In this document: in pieces, positions 22,001-31,493 of the stretch
Numbering within the stretch: position 1 is the first letter of the stretch
How the letters are laid out: every line of letters begins with the position of its first letter
Assembly: GCF_022965805.1 (NCBI RefSeq)
Contig: NC_133105.1
Coordinates: forward strand, 30,830,311 to 30,894,310
Origin: Primulina eburnea
Lineage: Eukaryota > Streptophyta > Magnoliopsida > Lamiales > Gesneriaceae
DNA: 64,000 bases
Direction: 5' to 3'
Made by a program: the position numbers and the translations under genes
Notes under the pieces: model-generated
Seen by the model: the letters and a program-made list of their open reading frames with translations, nothing else
Told to the model about the DNA's origin: nothing
Database searches by the model: none

Positions 22001-24130
22001 TGTGGGGACCCGGACGCTAATCAAGTTCTTAATCATCATTGGGACTAATTAATCAATTTATAAAACAGGGTCTAAAAATTTTTCTTTTTAAATTTGCGGA
22101 ACGTAGTGAAATAAAACATATATACATCTCAGTATATAAAATACAAATCCTGTATTACAAAGCATTTATTCAAACTAGAGTTTAACATCTAATATCAAGT
22201 GTTCAAACCCTATCTCAAATCAAAGTCCGAAGTCTCCACTCTAACTCGATCTCTCCTCACCTCCTCGACCCTGAACCTGTCCCACCTGTTGTCAAGTACA
22301 CATACAGACAAGACAACAGCCGGATAAACCGGTGAGAATAACTCCCAGTATAAATCAATGAAACATGCAATCATATAACAAATATAAAGCATGTAATCAG
22401 GTATCAACAATATGTAACAAATCTGAAACATAATCAATATCAAACTGTCGACAATACTCGTAGCTACATCATTCATACTAGACTCAATCCTAGTCTAGGG
22501 ATCCCGATTCCAGAAGTTGGCATGCATATATCGATTAACAGTAATAGAAAAGACTCCAGTTCTATCCACGCCGATATGGTATCGATCAACAGTAATAGAA
22601 AAGACTCCAGTTCTATTCACAGCGATACGGTATCGATTACCAGTAATAGAGGAAGCTATTATTCTATCCATATCAATATAGTACCGATTAACAGTAATAG
22701 AAGCAACTCTAATTCTATCCACATCGATATGACATCGATTAACAGTAATAGAAGAGCTACTAATCTATCCACATCGATACAATACTGATTAACAGTAATA
22801 GAAAAAGCCACCATCCTATCCACATCGATAGCCAAACATCCAGTGACAGTCTTTGGCACATCCGCCAATACACCATCTTATGACATCGTGCAATGTGCCC
22901 GTGGTGATCCCACCACTAACGGCACTTCTGTCATAAGATTATTCTTCTAATACCTGTAATCTATAACTCAAGAAAACAAGTATATCAATCAATCAATGCA
23001 AATATCAATGCAATAAAGTAAAGTATGTGATTTAGGGAAACCCAAGTCTAAACCGACTCAAGTCCATCTCCCAATACCACATTGACTTATACCTTTCTCT
23101 TCTCGTTCAGAAGATGAAGAAGAATTCCCGACTCTATCTCGGTCCATTCCCAAATCTGGTAATCACAATATTGAACAGTCACAATATCAATAAATAACCC
23201 AATCCGGAACATGCTCTGATCAATATTTAAATCAAAATATACTCTGATCAATGTCAATCGACATACGGTATCGTAATACAATCTAAATCAATACCGACTC
23301 TGATCAATTTCAATCAACTAATGTTTTCGACGGTATAATAATATTGTCTCGATAATCCCGTCAATCCAAACATCACAGATATAATACCAAAACTCATAAT
23401 CAATACTGACATAACTCCTAATCTCAACGATTATAATCAACACAAATCTGATATCGAATCTATGTCAATATCTTTCGAAAATCATAACAAATATAGAAAC
23501 AATTTGTTCTTCAATCTGACTTCAATTCTATAATATCTACTGTAGCAGGAACACCATATCTGAATCATATTCAATTCTGACAATATCATAAATTCAAATC
23601 TTGTCTAAACGTAACAAAACTTACGTCCAGTTGTAGCCTGCGTTGATAGGAACACAGTACTATAATCGGATTCAAAAACAGACGGACAGATTTCTCACAA
23701 AAGGCGTAAGGATTTTCCACACAAATTCTCTGAAGCTTCTCCTCGACTTTTGTTGATTCTTCATTCTGAAGAATGATATATATGTATATATATCCCAATT
23801 GCATGTTAAGGCAACGTGTTTACTTTTCGTGAATTTCGGTCGGCGCTCGAGCGGTGGAAATCTACCACTCGAGCGCGGTATCTTCTGTCCAGCAATTTCA
23901 AGTCGCACTCTTGGCGCTCGGGCGGTAATAATCTAACGCCCGCGACGTACTTTTCAGGGACACTGGCGCTCGGGCGCCAACACTTCTGTCCCAAAAATTG
24001 TATACTCTAAATGTTTGGCCAATCTGGTCTCGTAGTAGCCCGTCTATAATTATATCAATTTAACTTCAATAATCTCATGTTAATATAATTAAAATCTCAT
24101 ATTAACAGAGTCAAGATCTTGGCCCTTACA
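22001..24130 (-). repeat. G4 5' LTR (2130 bp)
   Basis: Near-identical to 16388-18551. It carries the same six-copy tandem array (22527-22832). It differs mainly by two deletions inside the palindrome array (23842-23990), described separately. Confidence 0.9.
23842..23990 (-). repeat. G4 5' LTR palindrome array with two deletions
   Basis: Hairpin 1 (23842-23877) is present. Hairpin 2 lost about 20 bp between two GCCCG repeats. Hairpin 3 collapsed to GGCGCTCGGGCGCC by loss of about 22 central bases (the loop and most of both arms). Comparison with the intact array 18221-18399 shows this directly. Confidence 0.85.
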
Positions 24131-24774
24131 ATTTTATTGAGGAAAAAATTCCTACTAAAGCTAGGCCTATAGCTATGGGACCTAGACTTTTAAATTATTG
24201 CAAAGAAGAAATTGATAGTCTTCTTAAAAAAGAATTGATAAGACCAAGTAATAGTCCTTGGAGTTGTCCAGCATTTTATGTAGAAAATGCAGCATAAATT
24301 GAGAGAGGAGCTCCAAGACTTGTTATCAATTATAAACCTCTTAATAAAGCGTTAAAATGGATAAAGCATCCATTACCAAATAAAAGAGATTTATTAAATA
24401 GATTATTTAAGGGGAAAATATTCTCTTCTTTTGATTTAAAATCAGGATTCTATCAGATTCTTCTAAAAGTGGAAGATAAATATAAAACAGCTTTTACAGT
24501 ACCATTTGGCCATTACGAATGGAATGTAATGCCATTTGGATTAAAAAATGCTCCAATGAAATTCCAAAATATAATGAATGAAATTTATAATTCATATATA
24601 GATTATATTATTGTTTATATAGATGATGTTCTTATATATTCCGATAATATTGATCAGCATTTTAAACATCTGAATATATTTATTCAAATTACTAAAAAAG
24701 CTGGATTGGCAGTAAATAAGAAAAAAGTAAAACTTTTTCAAACTAAGATAAAATTCTTAGGACATTATATTTAA
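24131..24774 (+). pseudogene. Pararetrovirus V+: reverse transcriptase
   Basis: RT continues directly after G4. Visible blocks are the N-terminal finger (RPIAMGPRLLNYCKEEI), KSGFYQI, MPFGLKNAP and the catalytic YIDD at 24616-24627, then FLGHYI. Stops at 24296-24298 and 24772-24774 break it; 24469-24774 is the longest open part. Family role: copying the pregenomic RNA into DNA from a tRNA primer. The YIDD residues are intact, but the gene is not. Confidence 0.85.
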
Positions 24775-25494
24775 AATGGAATAATAATTCCTATTGAAAG
24801 AGCAATTGTTTTTGCTGATAAATTTCCTGATAAAATCACTGATGTAAATCAATTACAAAGATTTCTTGGAAGTCTTAATTATATAGGAGATTTTTATAAA
24901 GATCTCGCTCAAGATTGTAAATTATTATTTCAAAGGTTGAAGAAAAATCCTCAACCATGGACTGATAGTCAGACTTTAGCAATACAGAAAATAAAAGAAA
25001 GAGTTAAAGAACTCCCTTGTTTATCTATTGCTAATCCTGAAGCATTCAAAATAGTTGAAACAGACGCCTCTGATATTGGATATGGAGGAATACTTAAACA
25101 AAAATTAGATAATACATCTAAAGAAATTCTTGTGAGATATACTTCTGGAACTTGGAATAATACTCAAAAGAATTATTCTACAATAAAGAAAGAAATTCTT
25201 TCAATTGTTAAATGTATTATAAAATTTGAAAGTGATCTTTTAAATAAGAAATTTTTGTTAAGGGTTGATTGCAAATCTGCTAAAGATATTCTTTTAAAAG
25301 ATGTTAAAGTAATAGCATCTAAACAAATATTTGCTAGATGGCAAGCTATATTAGCATGTTTTGATTTTGATATTGAACATATCTCTGGAAAATCTAATTC
25401 TTTACCAGATTTTCTAACCAGAGAATTTTTCCAGGGATCAACCTTGGAAGACGGTTCTAAAGAGACCAGCAACCGGAAAAAAGCCGATGAATAA
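24775..25494 (+). pseudogene. Pararetrovirus V+: RT connection and RNase H
   Basis: The open part 24937-25494 (185 codons) follows the RT stop. It shows the RNase H start ETDASDIGYGG, an NYSTIKKEILSIV block and the closing SGKSNSLPDFLTREF block. Frame 24775-24936 links it to RT with FLGSLNYIGDF-like text. The terminal TAA (25492-25494) overlaps the ATG of the next ORF (25487) by eight bases, suggesting coupled translation in the ancestor. Confidence 0.8.
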
Positions 25495-25942
25495 ACCACC
25501 CTTTAAAAGAGGGGCCAATGTTCCTCAGCCTAATATGGCTTCTACCGAAGAAGAAAAATTTGATCCAATTAAAGAATTTGCAGATGATGATACTGCTTAT
25601 GAAATTCATTACTATCATAATGCAATATTTGCATTAAAGGGTTCAAAAGAAGATTTAAAATATCCCTATTTAATATCAGGATGCCTTCATTGTTGTCCTG
25701 TTGATAAAGACCTTAAAGGTCTATCACCTATTCATATAGCTCAAAGCTATTTGATTAAAGATTTACAACCCATATTGGGTAGAAAAACCCGAGACTATTT
25801 TGAAACAATTTTAGTAGAAACTGGATCAGTTGAAATTCAACATATGGATCGCAATCGCGATTATGCATTTTCAAAAATGATAATAAAAAAGATTATCCCA
25901 GCCGCTAATTGGGGTTTACCTTCAGCCAAGCCAGACAATTAA
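25487..25942 (+). pseudogene. Pararetrovirus V+: second ORF, N-terminal part
   Basis: A 151-codon frame beginning at an ATG that overlaps the RNase H stop (ATGAATAA). I cannot match it to a named domain. The position downstream of RNase H is where petuvirus/florendovirus-type genomes have an ORF2 of unclear function and where others keep the transactivator/inclusion-body gene. Visible are a charged acidic start and a CLHCC cluster in the middle. The frame stops at 25942, and similar coding sense resumes after more stops. Confidence 0.6.
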
Positions 25943-26646
25943 ACACTTTTCAGGCAATGCCTAATATGTTTAATTATTATGATTATATCATGGCTTGAGA
26001 TACCATTGTATTATATGAGAATTCTCAAAGAAAACACTCTTGGTGGATAAAATTCCAATTAGACGATATTCATCAATTCATACCCACATGGTTCAAAACC
26101 TTTTCTTCTCATGGGGGGTAATGCCCTCAATCCTTCCAAAATGCTAATACCCAGTTGGATGGTTTAACAGACATGATTCAATTTGCCATTAATTATAATG
26201 TTCCATGGATTATTCGATGGGAATATTGATTGCAAGACCTGGCTAAAGAAAAATTTGAAATTAAGTTTGCCCCTACTATATTCATTAGGAAAATTCTTAT
26301 AAAATGGTGGGGAAAAGAAGAATTCTTTGCAGAAGGCAAAGTTTATGATCGACAAGGAGTAATAGCTTTGGGAGTTGCCAGAGAAACTATGAGGAATTTG
26401 AATCATGACACCCCAACACAAACCACATTGTTAAAAGAACTTTTCCAACATTTGGACAAAGATACCATTACTTCTATGTTTACAGAAGTTTTTGGTGAAA
26501 AATCAAACTTATCCACTCAAGAATCAACCTCCTCAAAAGGAAAGGAAAAAATGGAAGACGATACACAGATGACCGATCCTGATGATCTACAAGATGCTCA
26601 GGACCCATATGAGGGTGACGACATATTCGCATTATTGAATGCATGA
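25943..26646 (+). pseudogene. Pararetrovirus V+: second ORF, C-terminal part (first copy)
   Basis: From 25943 to 26229 the sense is interrupted by stops (for example the TGA in CATGGCTTGAGATACC near 25996 and a TGA near 26229), with Trp-rich text between. From 26230 a clean 138-codon stretch reaches TGA at 26646. It has a WWGKEEFFAEGKVYDRQGVIALG segment followed by a Ser/Lys/Asp-rich acidic tail. Probably the C-terminal half of the same ORF as 25487-25942. Function unknown. Confidence 0.6.
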
Positions 26647-27221
26647 GATAATGGATGTGTGAGCTGGAAGTCACAAGCTTTCTCGACTAAAAGTCCTGCA
26701 TTATTGTTGTAAATTATTAAAGGGAATATGGATTGCAAGACCTGGCTAAAGAAAAATTTGAAATTAAGTTTGCCCCTACTATATTAATTACGAAAATTCT
26801 TAGAAAATGGTGGGGAAAAGAAGACTTCTTTGCAGAAGGCAAAGTTTATGATCGACAAGGAGTAATAGCTTTGGGAGTTGCCAGAGAAACTATGAGGAAT
26901 TTGAATCATGACACCCTAATACAAACCACATTGTTAAAAGAATATTTCCAACCTTTGGACAAAGATACCATTACTTCTATGTTTACAGAAGTTTTTGGTT
27001 AAAAATCAAACTTATCCACTCAAGAATCAACCTCCTCAAAAGGAAAAAATGGAAGACGATACACAGATGACCGATCAAGATGATCTACAAGATGCTCAGG
27101 ACCCATATGAGGGTGACGACATATTCGCATTATTGAATGCATGAGATAATGGATGTGTGAGCTGGAAGTCACAAGCTTTCTCGACTAAAAGTCCTGCATT
27201 ATTGTTGTAAATTATTAAAGT
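26219..27221 (+). repeat. 503 bp tandem duplication over the end of the second ORF
   Basis: 26219-26721 is repeated at 26722-27221 with few differences. The second copy has a TAA replacing GGTGAA-phase reading at about 27000 and lost five bases in the AAAGGAAAGG run. Each copy contains the last 138 codons or so of the second ORF plus about 75 bp of 3' sequence. The open frame 26733-27002 in the second copy is the duplicated fragment, not a new gene. Confidence 0.85.
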
Positions 27222-27452
27222 GTAATATTATCTTTTGTACGTGTCTTTATTGTATTGGAAGTACTGTTTTCCTTTGTATCTATAAAAGGAGTGGTTATCC
27301 TTTGTAAACGACACACCAAAAATTCTCTACTACATTCTCCGAATAAGAGTTTCAAAGTTTTCTCCAGTTCTTGAGTTCAGAGTATCGAGTTTCATCAAAT
27401 TCTGTAAGTTTATGTCATACGATTATATTATGATCCTCCATTTGATTATATT
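27213..27452 (+). promoter_or_regulatory. Pararetrovirus V+: candidate pregenomic RNA promoter
   Basis: A TATA box TATAAAAGGA at 27281-27290 lies in the intergenic region between the last ORF and the leader, the place of the 35S-type promoter in plant pararetroviruses. The AT-rich upstream has no obvious as-1 (TGACG) pair. Leader sequence follows with no open frame until 27453. Confidence 0.65.
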
Positions 27453-27656
27453 ATGCCGTCTGCAAATTATTTGAAAATATTAAAAAAGAAAATTAAATTA
27501 ATCAAAAATCAAATTGAAGATCTTGAAAATCGTTTAAAAGATCCAGAGATAAATCCTGTTTATAAACAGTGGTTTGTTTATCCACATTTGAAAAGATCCA
27601 AGATTATCTTAAAGACATTTGAGAAGCAGAGCTCACAGCTTGCTGCTTATAGTTGA
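27453..27656 (+). pseudogene. Small leader ORF, lysine-rich, coiled-coil-like
   Basis: A 67-codon frame (MPSANYLKILKKK start) with a heptad-like KLIKNQIEDLENRL stretch (residues 15-28). It lies between the promoter and the tRNA primer site. It may be a leader ORF, or the end of an ORF continued elsewhere in the circular genome. Not recognised. Confidence 0.4.
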
Positions 27657-27730
27657 AGATTTGAAGATTAAAGATTAAATCTTTACTTGTGGTTTATTTG
27701 AGATTAAATCTCGTGTAATCTCTGTGTAAG

Positions 27731-27740
27731 TGGTATCAGA
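27731..27740 (+). other. tRNA-Met primer-binding-site remnant at V+/V- junction
   Basis: TGGTATCAGA is the first ten bases of the canonical TGGTATCAGAGC plant primer site, conventionally the origin of the pararetrovirus map. Right after it the sequence switches to the opposite strand of the protease region. Two or three bases (AGA) could belong to either side. Confidence 0.75.
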
Positions 27741-28167
27741 ATAAAAGTAGTATTTAAACAAACTCCAGAATTGCATATTGCTACATCAGACAATTTGTAA
27801 TTAACTATAAGAGGTTGTTTATTAGCAGCTGTTATAAATTGAGTAGTCTTTTTATAATATTTAGAAGGAAAAATTCCTTCACTGATGCAATTTACATCAG
27901 CTCCTGTATCCAGAAGTGCTTCAATAGTAATTTTAAATTTTTTATTAATAATTAATGTTACTTTTGAATACCATTTTTGAGAAATGATTTGATCAATTTT
28001 ATTAACCCATATCATTTGATTTATTTCATTATCATGTTTGGGTAAAATATTTCTTCTTCTTCTTCTTCATCGGAAGTAGAATCTTTTTCCCAAATATGAT
28101 CATTCATACTAAGAGTATTTACTCTTTCTTTTAAATATTTTATTTCAGATTTTATCTGATCTATCTC
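27741..28167 (-). pseudogene. Pararetrovirus V-: aspartic protease region
   Basis: Reverse-strand counterpart of 15600-16010. An open stretch (28015 down to 27741) carries the LLDTGADVNCIS signature (catalytic Asp at about 27908-27910) without the A-run frameshift seen in V+. It is cut at 27741 by the inversion junction. Upstream in its own sense, a TGA at about 28168 separates it from the coat-protein part. Confidence 0.75.
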
Positions 28168-29233
28168 TCATTTTAATTCAGAGATAGTAGGCTCTCTTTC
28201 TTTTTGTTTTGCCTTTTCTAATATTTTATTATAAGAATATAATTCATGTTCTTGTACAGTATTTTGTACAAGTTTAGTAGGCTTGTGATTTGCCATATTT
28301 AAATAATGTTCTATAGCTTTTCTTTTTTCTATAGGGTCTTTTATTTGATCTATGAGATCTAAAATAAAAGTTTCTTCATTTGATATAACATTTATTTCTA
28401 AGCCCATAAAATTTATGAGACAAGTATCACAATCACAATCTGGATCACAGATTTTGTTTTCTGATATTTCAGAATCATTATCTGAACTACTATTAGAATA
28501 TTCAGAGAATTCATTATCAATAATATTGATATAAAAATCTTTTTGTTTTAAATTTTCTTCTTTATTAAGAAGAATATTTATCAAAGATTCTTTTAAATCA
28601 TTGTTTATAATAATATTTTTAATCTTTTTCTTGACATAACACTTATTAGCCTTATGTCCGATTTTTCCACATTTCCAGCATACTGGAACTTTAGTAGAAT
28701 CATTTTTTATAGTTTTTTTAAATCTTTTCTTAGAATATTTTTTAGATTTTTCTTTATTTTTTGGATAATGTTTCTTCCTTTTAAAAGGAAATCTTTTTCT
28801 TTTCTTATCTCTTTTAGGATATTGTATTGGTTGAAAGCCTATTTGCTCACAAAAATCACCAATAATATTACGGTTTTCTTCTTTTTGCATATCAAGCTGC
28901 CTTTTTAACTTGATATCATTACAAAGAGTTATACCTTCTGCAGTTATTTCTGCAGATAAATCTCCATAAGTATGAATACTCCAATCTATAGAATTTGTTG
29001 GAGATTTAGATTTTAATCTATTTTTAACTCTTTCAGCAAAAAGAACTGGAAGTCCAGAAATAAATTTTTCTTTCCAGAAATTTGCATTGCAATCATTTCT
29101 AGTCAAAACTTTTGTCATAAACACATCTTTATACCATCTGAATTCAGATAGTGTTGGATATCTTAAATTCATTAATTGTTCTTGAGATCTATTTAATTGA
29201 AGTTCATTTGCTCCAATAAAATTAGATAGAATT
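28168..29233 (-). pseudogene. Pararetrovirus V-: coat protein C-terminus and zinc finger
   Basis: Open from 29172 to 28168 (334 codons); 29173-29233 belongs to the same domain up to the TRIM insertion. It keeps in one frame what V+ has split: the coat-protein end, the basic stretch and the CCHC knuckle (C165, C168, H173, C178 counted from 29172), then the acidic Cys-containing tail. A TGA ends it where V+ reads Gly. This shows that the V+ frameshift before the knuckle is a private mutation. Confidence 0.8.
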
Positions 29234-29583
29234 TGTAGGACCGAGTGCTTACCGTTTTACCAAAAGCTATAGCTAGTAGTAATGGTGCAACTCAAATCTT
29301 TTAAACCGCACAGCAACACAAGCACCACGGCTCGATAGCTCTACCAAGCAGGGACAATTATTGCACCCAACAATCTCCCTTCCAATAATTGCACTCCTTG
29401 CAATCAATGGGAATCGAACCCGTGACATTGGCTCTGATACCAATTGTAGGACCGAGTGCTTACTGTTTTACCAAAAGCTATAGCTAGTAGTAATGGTGCA
29501 ACTCAAATCTTTTAAACCGCACAGCAACACAAGCACCACGGCTCGATCGCTCTACCAAGCAGGGACAATTATTGCACCCAACA
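29234..29583 (-). mobile_element. TRIM/SMART-type miniature LTR element (350 bp)
   Basis: Two 139 bp LTRs (29234-29372 and 29445-29583), both TGTAGGACCG...CACCCAACA, flank only 72 bp. GAATT is duplicated on both sides (29229-29233 and 29584-29588). Inside, on the - strand, TTGGTATCAGAGCC follows the 5' LTR (tRNA-Met primer site) and AAGGGAGAT precedes the 3' LTR (polypurine tract). It has no coding capacity, so it depends on other elements. The LTRs differ at only a couple of sites, so the insertion is fairly young. The orientation follows from primer-site placement. Confidence 0.9.
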
Positions 29584-30085
29584 GAATTGTTTAAATAAGT
29601 GTATTAACCGCATCAAACTCTTCTCTTCCATTTAAATCAATTATAGAAGAATTAAGAATTTTATTCTTTGCATCTTTTGAAAGATAGAAATCCCACCAAC
29701 CTTGAAGTTGGCTAGTAAAACCAGTAATAATTGCTTGAGCAATCTGCCTATCATTATTTCCTTTTATTTTTGCGTCAGAAGAGTATATTAACATTTGTTT
29801 AATAACAGTTTTAATCTGATATTCAGATTTCCCATCTATATTCCATTTAGTAATGGCTTCACCATTAAACTGAACATAATCTTTCTTTTCTTCAATTTGA
29901 AGATCTATAGGTGTTGCCTTTTTATAAAAAGGTTTTACAATTGATACTTTATGCATTTTATTAATCTGCATTTCATCTTCAGAAGAACTTGAAGAATTTT
30001 CAAGTTGTTCATCTTTGGTAATTACCGAAATAGAACTTTTTTCTTTTATATTTATTTTTTGTAATCGGTCTATTAGACCTTCCAT
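29584..30085 (-). pseudogene. Pararetrovirus V-: coat protein, middle part
   Basis: The frame 30085-29591 (164 codons) corresponds to V+ 14020-14515. The TRIM lies immediately on its downstream side, within the coat region. The upstream junction to the next piece is a frameshift near 30075-30085 (V+ reads through). Confidence 0.8.
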
Positions 30086-30763
30086 AAGTCTTCATCTTTT
30101 TTAGAGCTTAAAAGAAATTTTTCTTGCTTAAGATTAGGGGGAGGTTTTATCATCAAGGCTTTAGAACTTTCTCCTCTAGATATTTCTTGTTTAGGTTTAG
30201 AAAGAATTTCTTCTATCCTAGTGGTTTGATTTCTTAAAGAATGTAAAGTGATGTTAGTGAAATTATTTTGCTGAATTATATGGTCAAAATTACCATGTCC
30301 TATTTCAGATTTTATGGGAGTAGCATAAATCTCTTTATTTCCCTTTTTAATTTGTAAAGTAGTAAAAAGGGGATGAATCTCACAAGATTCTTCATCAGTT
30401 TCATGAACATATAATTTATATGTTGATTCAAGAGTATTTATAAAAGACTCATCGTTAAAATTTTGAAATATTTTATTTCTTGCTGGAAAATATAAATTTT
30501 TTAACCATTTGAAAAAATCTAAATTTAATTTAGTTTCTTCTACCCATTCTTTATATCTTAAAGAATATAAAACTTGTTGCTTTGAGTTTAAACAACTTAA
30601 AAACCATTTTTTCTTATCTAAGTTTTTAACCTTTTCTAAACTTTTTTGAATAGGATTATAATTAATAACCATAACATTGTAACCCATATCAGAAAAGTAG
30701 GCGAATCTGATTTTCTATTATTAACAGAATAACTTCTTTGAAAACGAGAAGTGCTAGATTCAG
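30073..30763 (-). pseudogene. Pararetrovirus V-: movement/coat linker region
   Basis: Open from 30687 to 30073 (204 codons), matching V+ 13418-14030. One T is missing from a T-run near 30698 relative to V+, shifting the part 30688-30763. At 30763 the solo LTR S1 is inserted; the coding sense continues at 32824. Confidence 0.8.
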
Positions 30764-30892
30764 TGTAATGCCCGAGATTTAATATCGTATTAAACTACGA
30801 TTATTGATTTTTAATCGAGACGATTATGAAAGGGCTAACCGAAACACGAATTGAAAGTGTGCATGTGAGATTGTTGGTGCGAGAGCCGAAGG

Positions 30893-31221
30893 GCTCGCGC
30901 ATATGCGCATATGCGCGAAGAGTAGGCGCGCATATGCGTGAGCTGTGCAGAAACCAAGGTGCCAAAGTCGAACCCTGCGCGTATATGCGCAACGTGAAGC
31001 ACGCACATGCGCGATAAGTCCAGTGAGGTAGGCGCATATGCGCCGAAGGAGGCGCGCATATGCGCGAAGGTAGTTGGGCACGAGACGGTAGGTCTCGTGC
31101 TTATGCGCGGCGATGGGGCGCGCCATCGCCGCGCATATGCGTGAGCAGCCGAGAGCACCAGCGCGGAGACCCGAAGGTCTCACGCATATGCGCGGGGGAA
31201 GTCGCGCATATGCGCGAGACG
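30893..31221 (+). repeat. S1 array of GCGCATATGCGC-type palindromes
   Basis: About ten palindromic units centred on CATATG with GCGC arms, some doubled, plus a longer GGCGATGG/CCATCGCC palindrome near 31107-31128. The array lies about 130-460 bp after the LTR start and just before a TATATATA run at 31262, the same slot that holds the 36 bp hairpins in G2. Confidence 0.85.
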
Positions 31222-31295
31222 TGGTTTACAAAGGATGCGACACCTAGCCTTCACATGCATGATATATATAACAAAATCAAAAATGTAGCATTCAG

Positions 31296-31493
31296 AATTC
31301 CGAAAATCATAACAATTTCATATGGTATCTGTTTCTCAATCCAGTTTCGATTATACGATGTCTAACATGCCAAGAACATCATATATGAATCATATCAGAT
31401 TCTGACGATACCATAATTTCAAATCATATCAAAACGTAGCAAAACTTACGTCCAGAACAGATACCATATGAAATTGTTATGATTTTCGGAATT
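31296..31493. repeat. Inverted repeat (38 bp arms) in S1
   Basis: 31296-31333 and 31456-31493 are perfect reverse complements. The 122 bp between them is the reverse complement of the CGTAAGT-TTGCTACG...TATATGATGTTCTTG region found in normal orientation in G2 (34066-34200). A piece of the LTR was therefore flipped and its end duplicated. Confidence 0.85.

Larger units (their letters stand above)
16388..24130 (-). mobile_element. G4: Ty3/gypsy element with intact gag and decayed pol
   Basis: A complete 7743 bp insertion with matching LTRs (16388-18551 and 22001-24130) and a 5 bp target duplication ATTTT (16383-16387 and 24131-24135). It interrupts the pararetrovirus between protease and RT. 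Minus-strand order is 5' LTR, primer site 21984-21995, gag 21588-20743, about 2.2 kb of decayed pol, polypurine tract, 3' LTR. The LTRs differ by scattered substitutions (roughly one or two per hundred in the parts I compared by eye) plus two deletions in the palindrome array. It could only have moved with proteins from another element if pol was already dead. Confidence 0.9.

Noticed and set aside
29373..29444. A tRNA gene in the TRIM core
   Set aside because: Only a T-arm-like GGTTCGATTCC and a primer site are present; no D-arm, anticodon arm or acceptor pairing.
30801..31365. Overlapping open frames across the GCGCATATGCGC array
   Set aside because: Several frames on both strands are open at once because the repeat lacks stop codons; no domain similarity.
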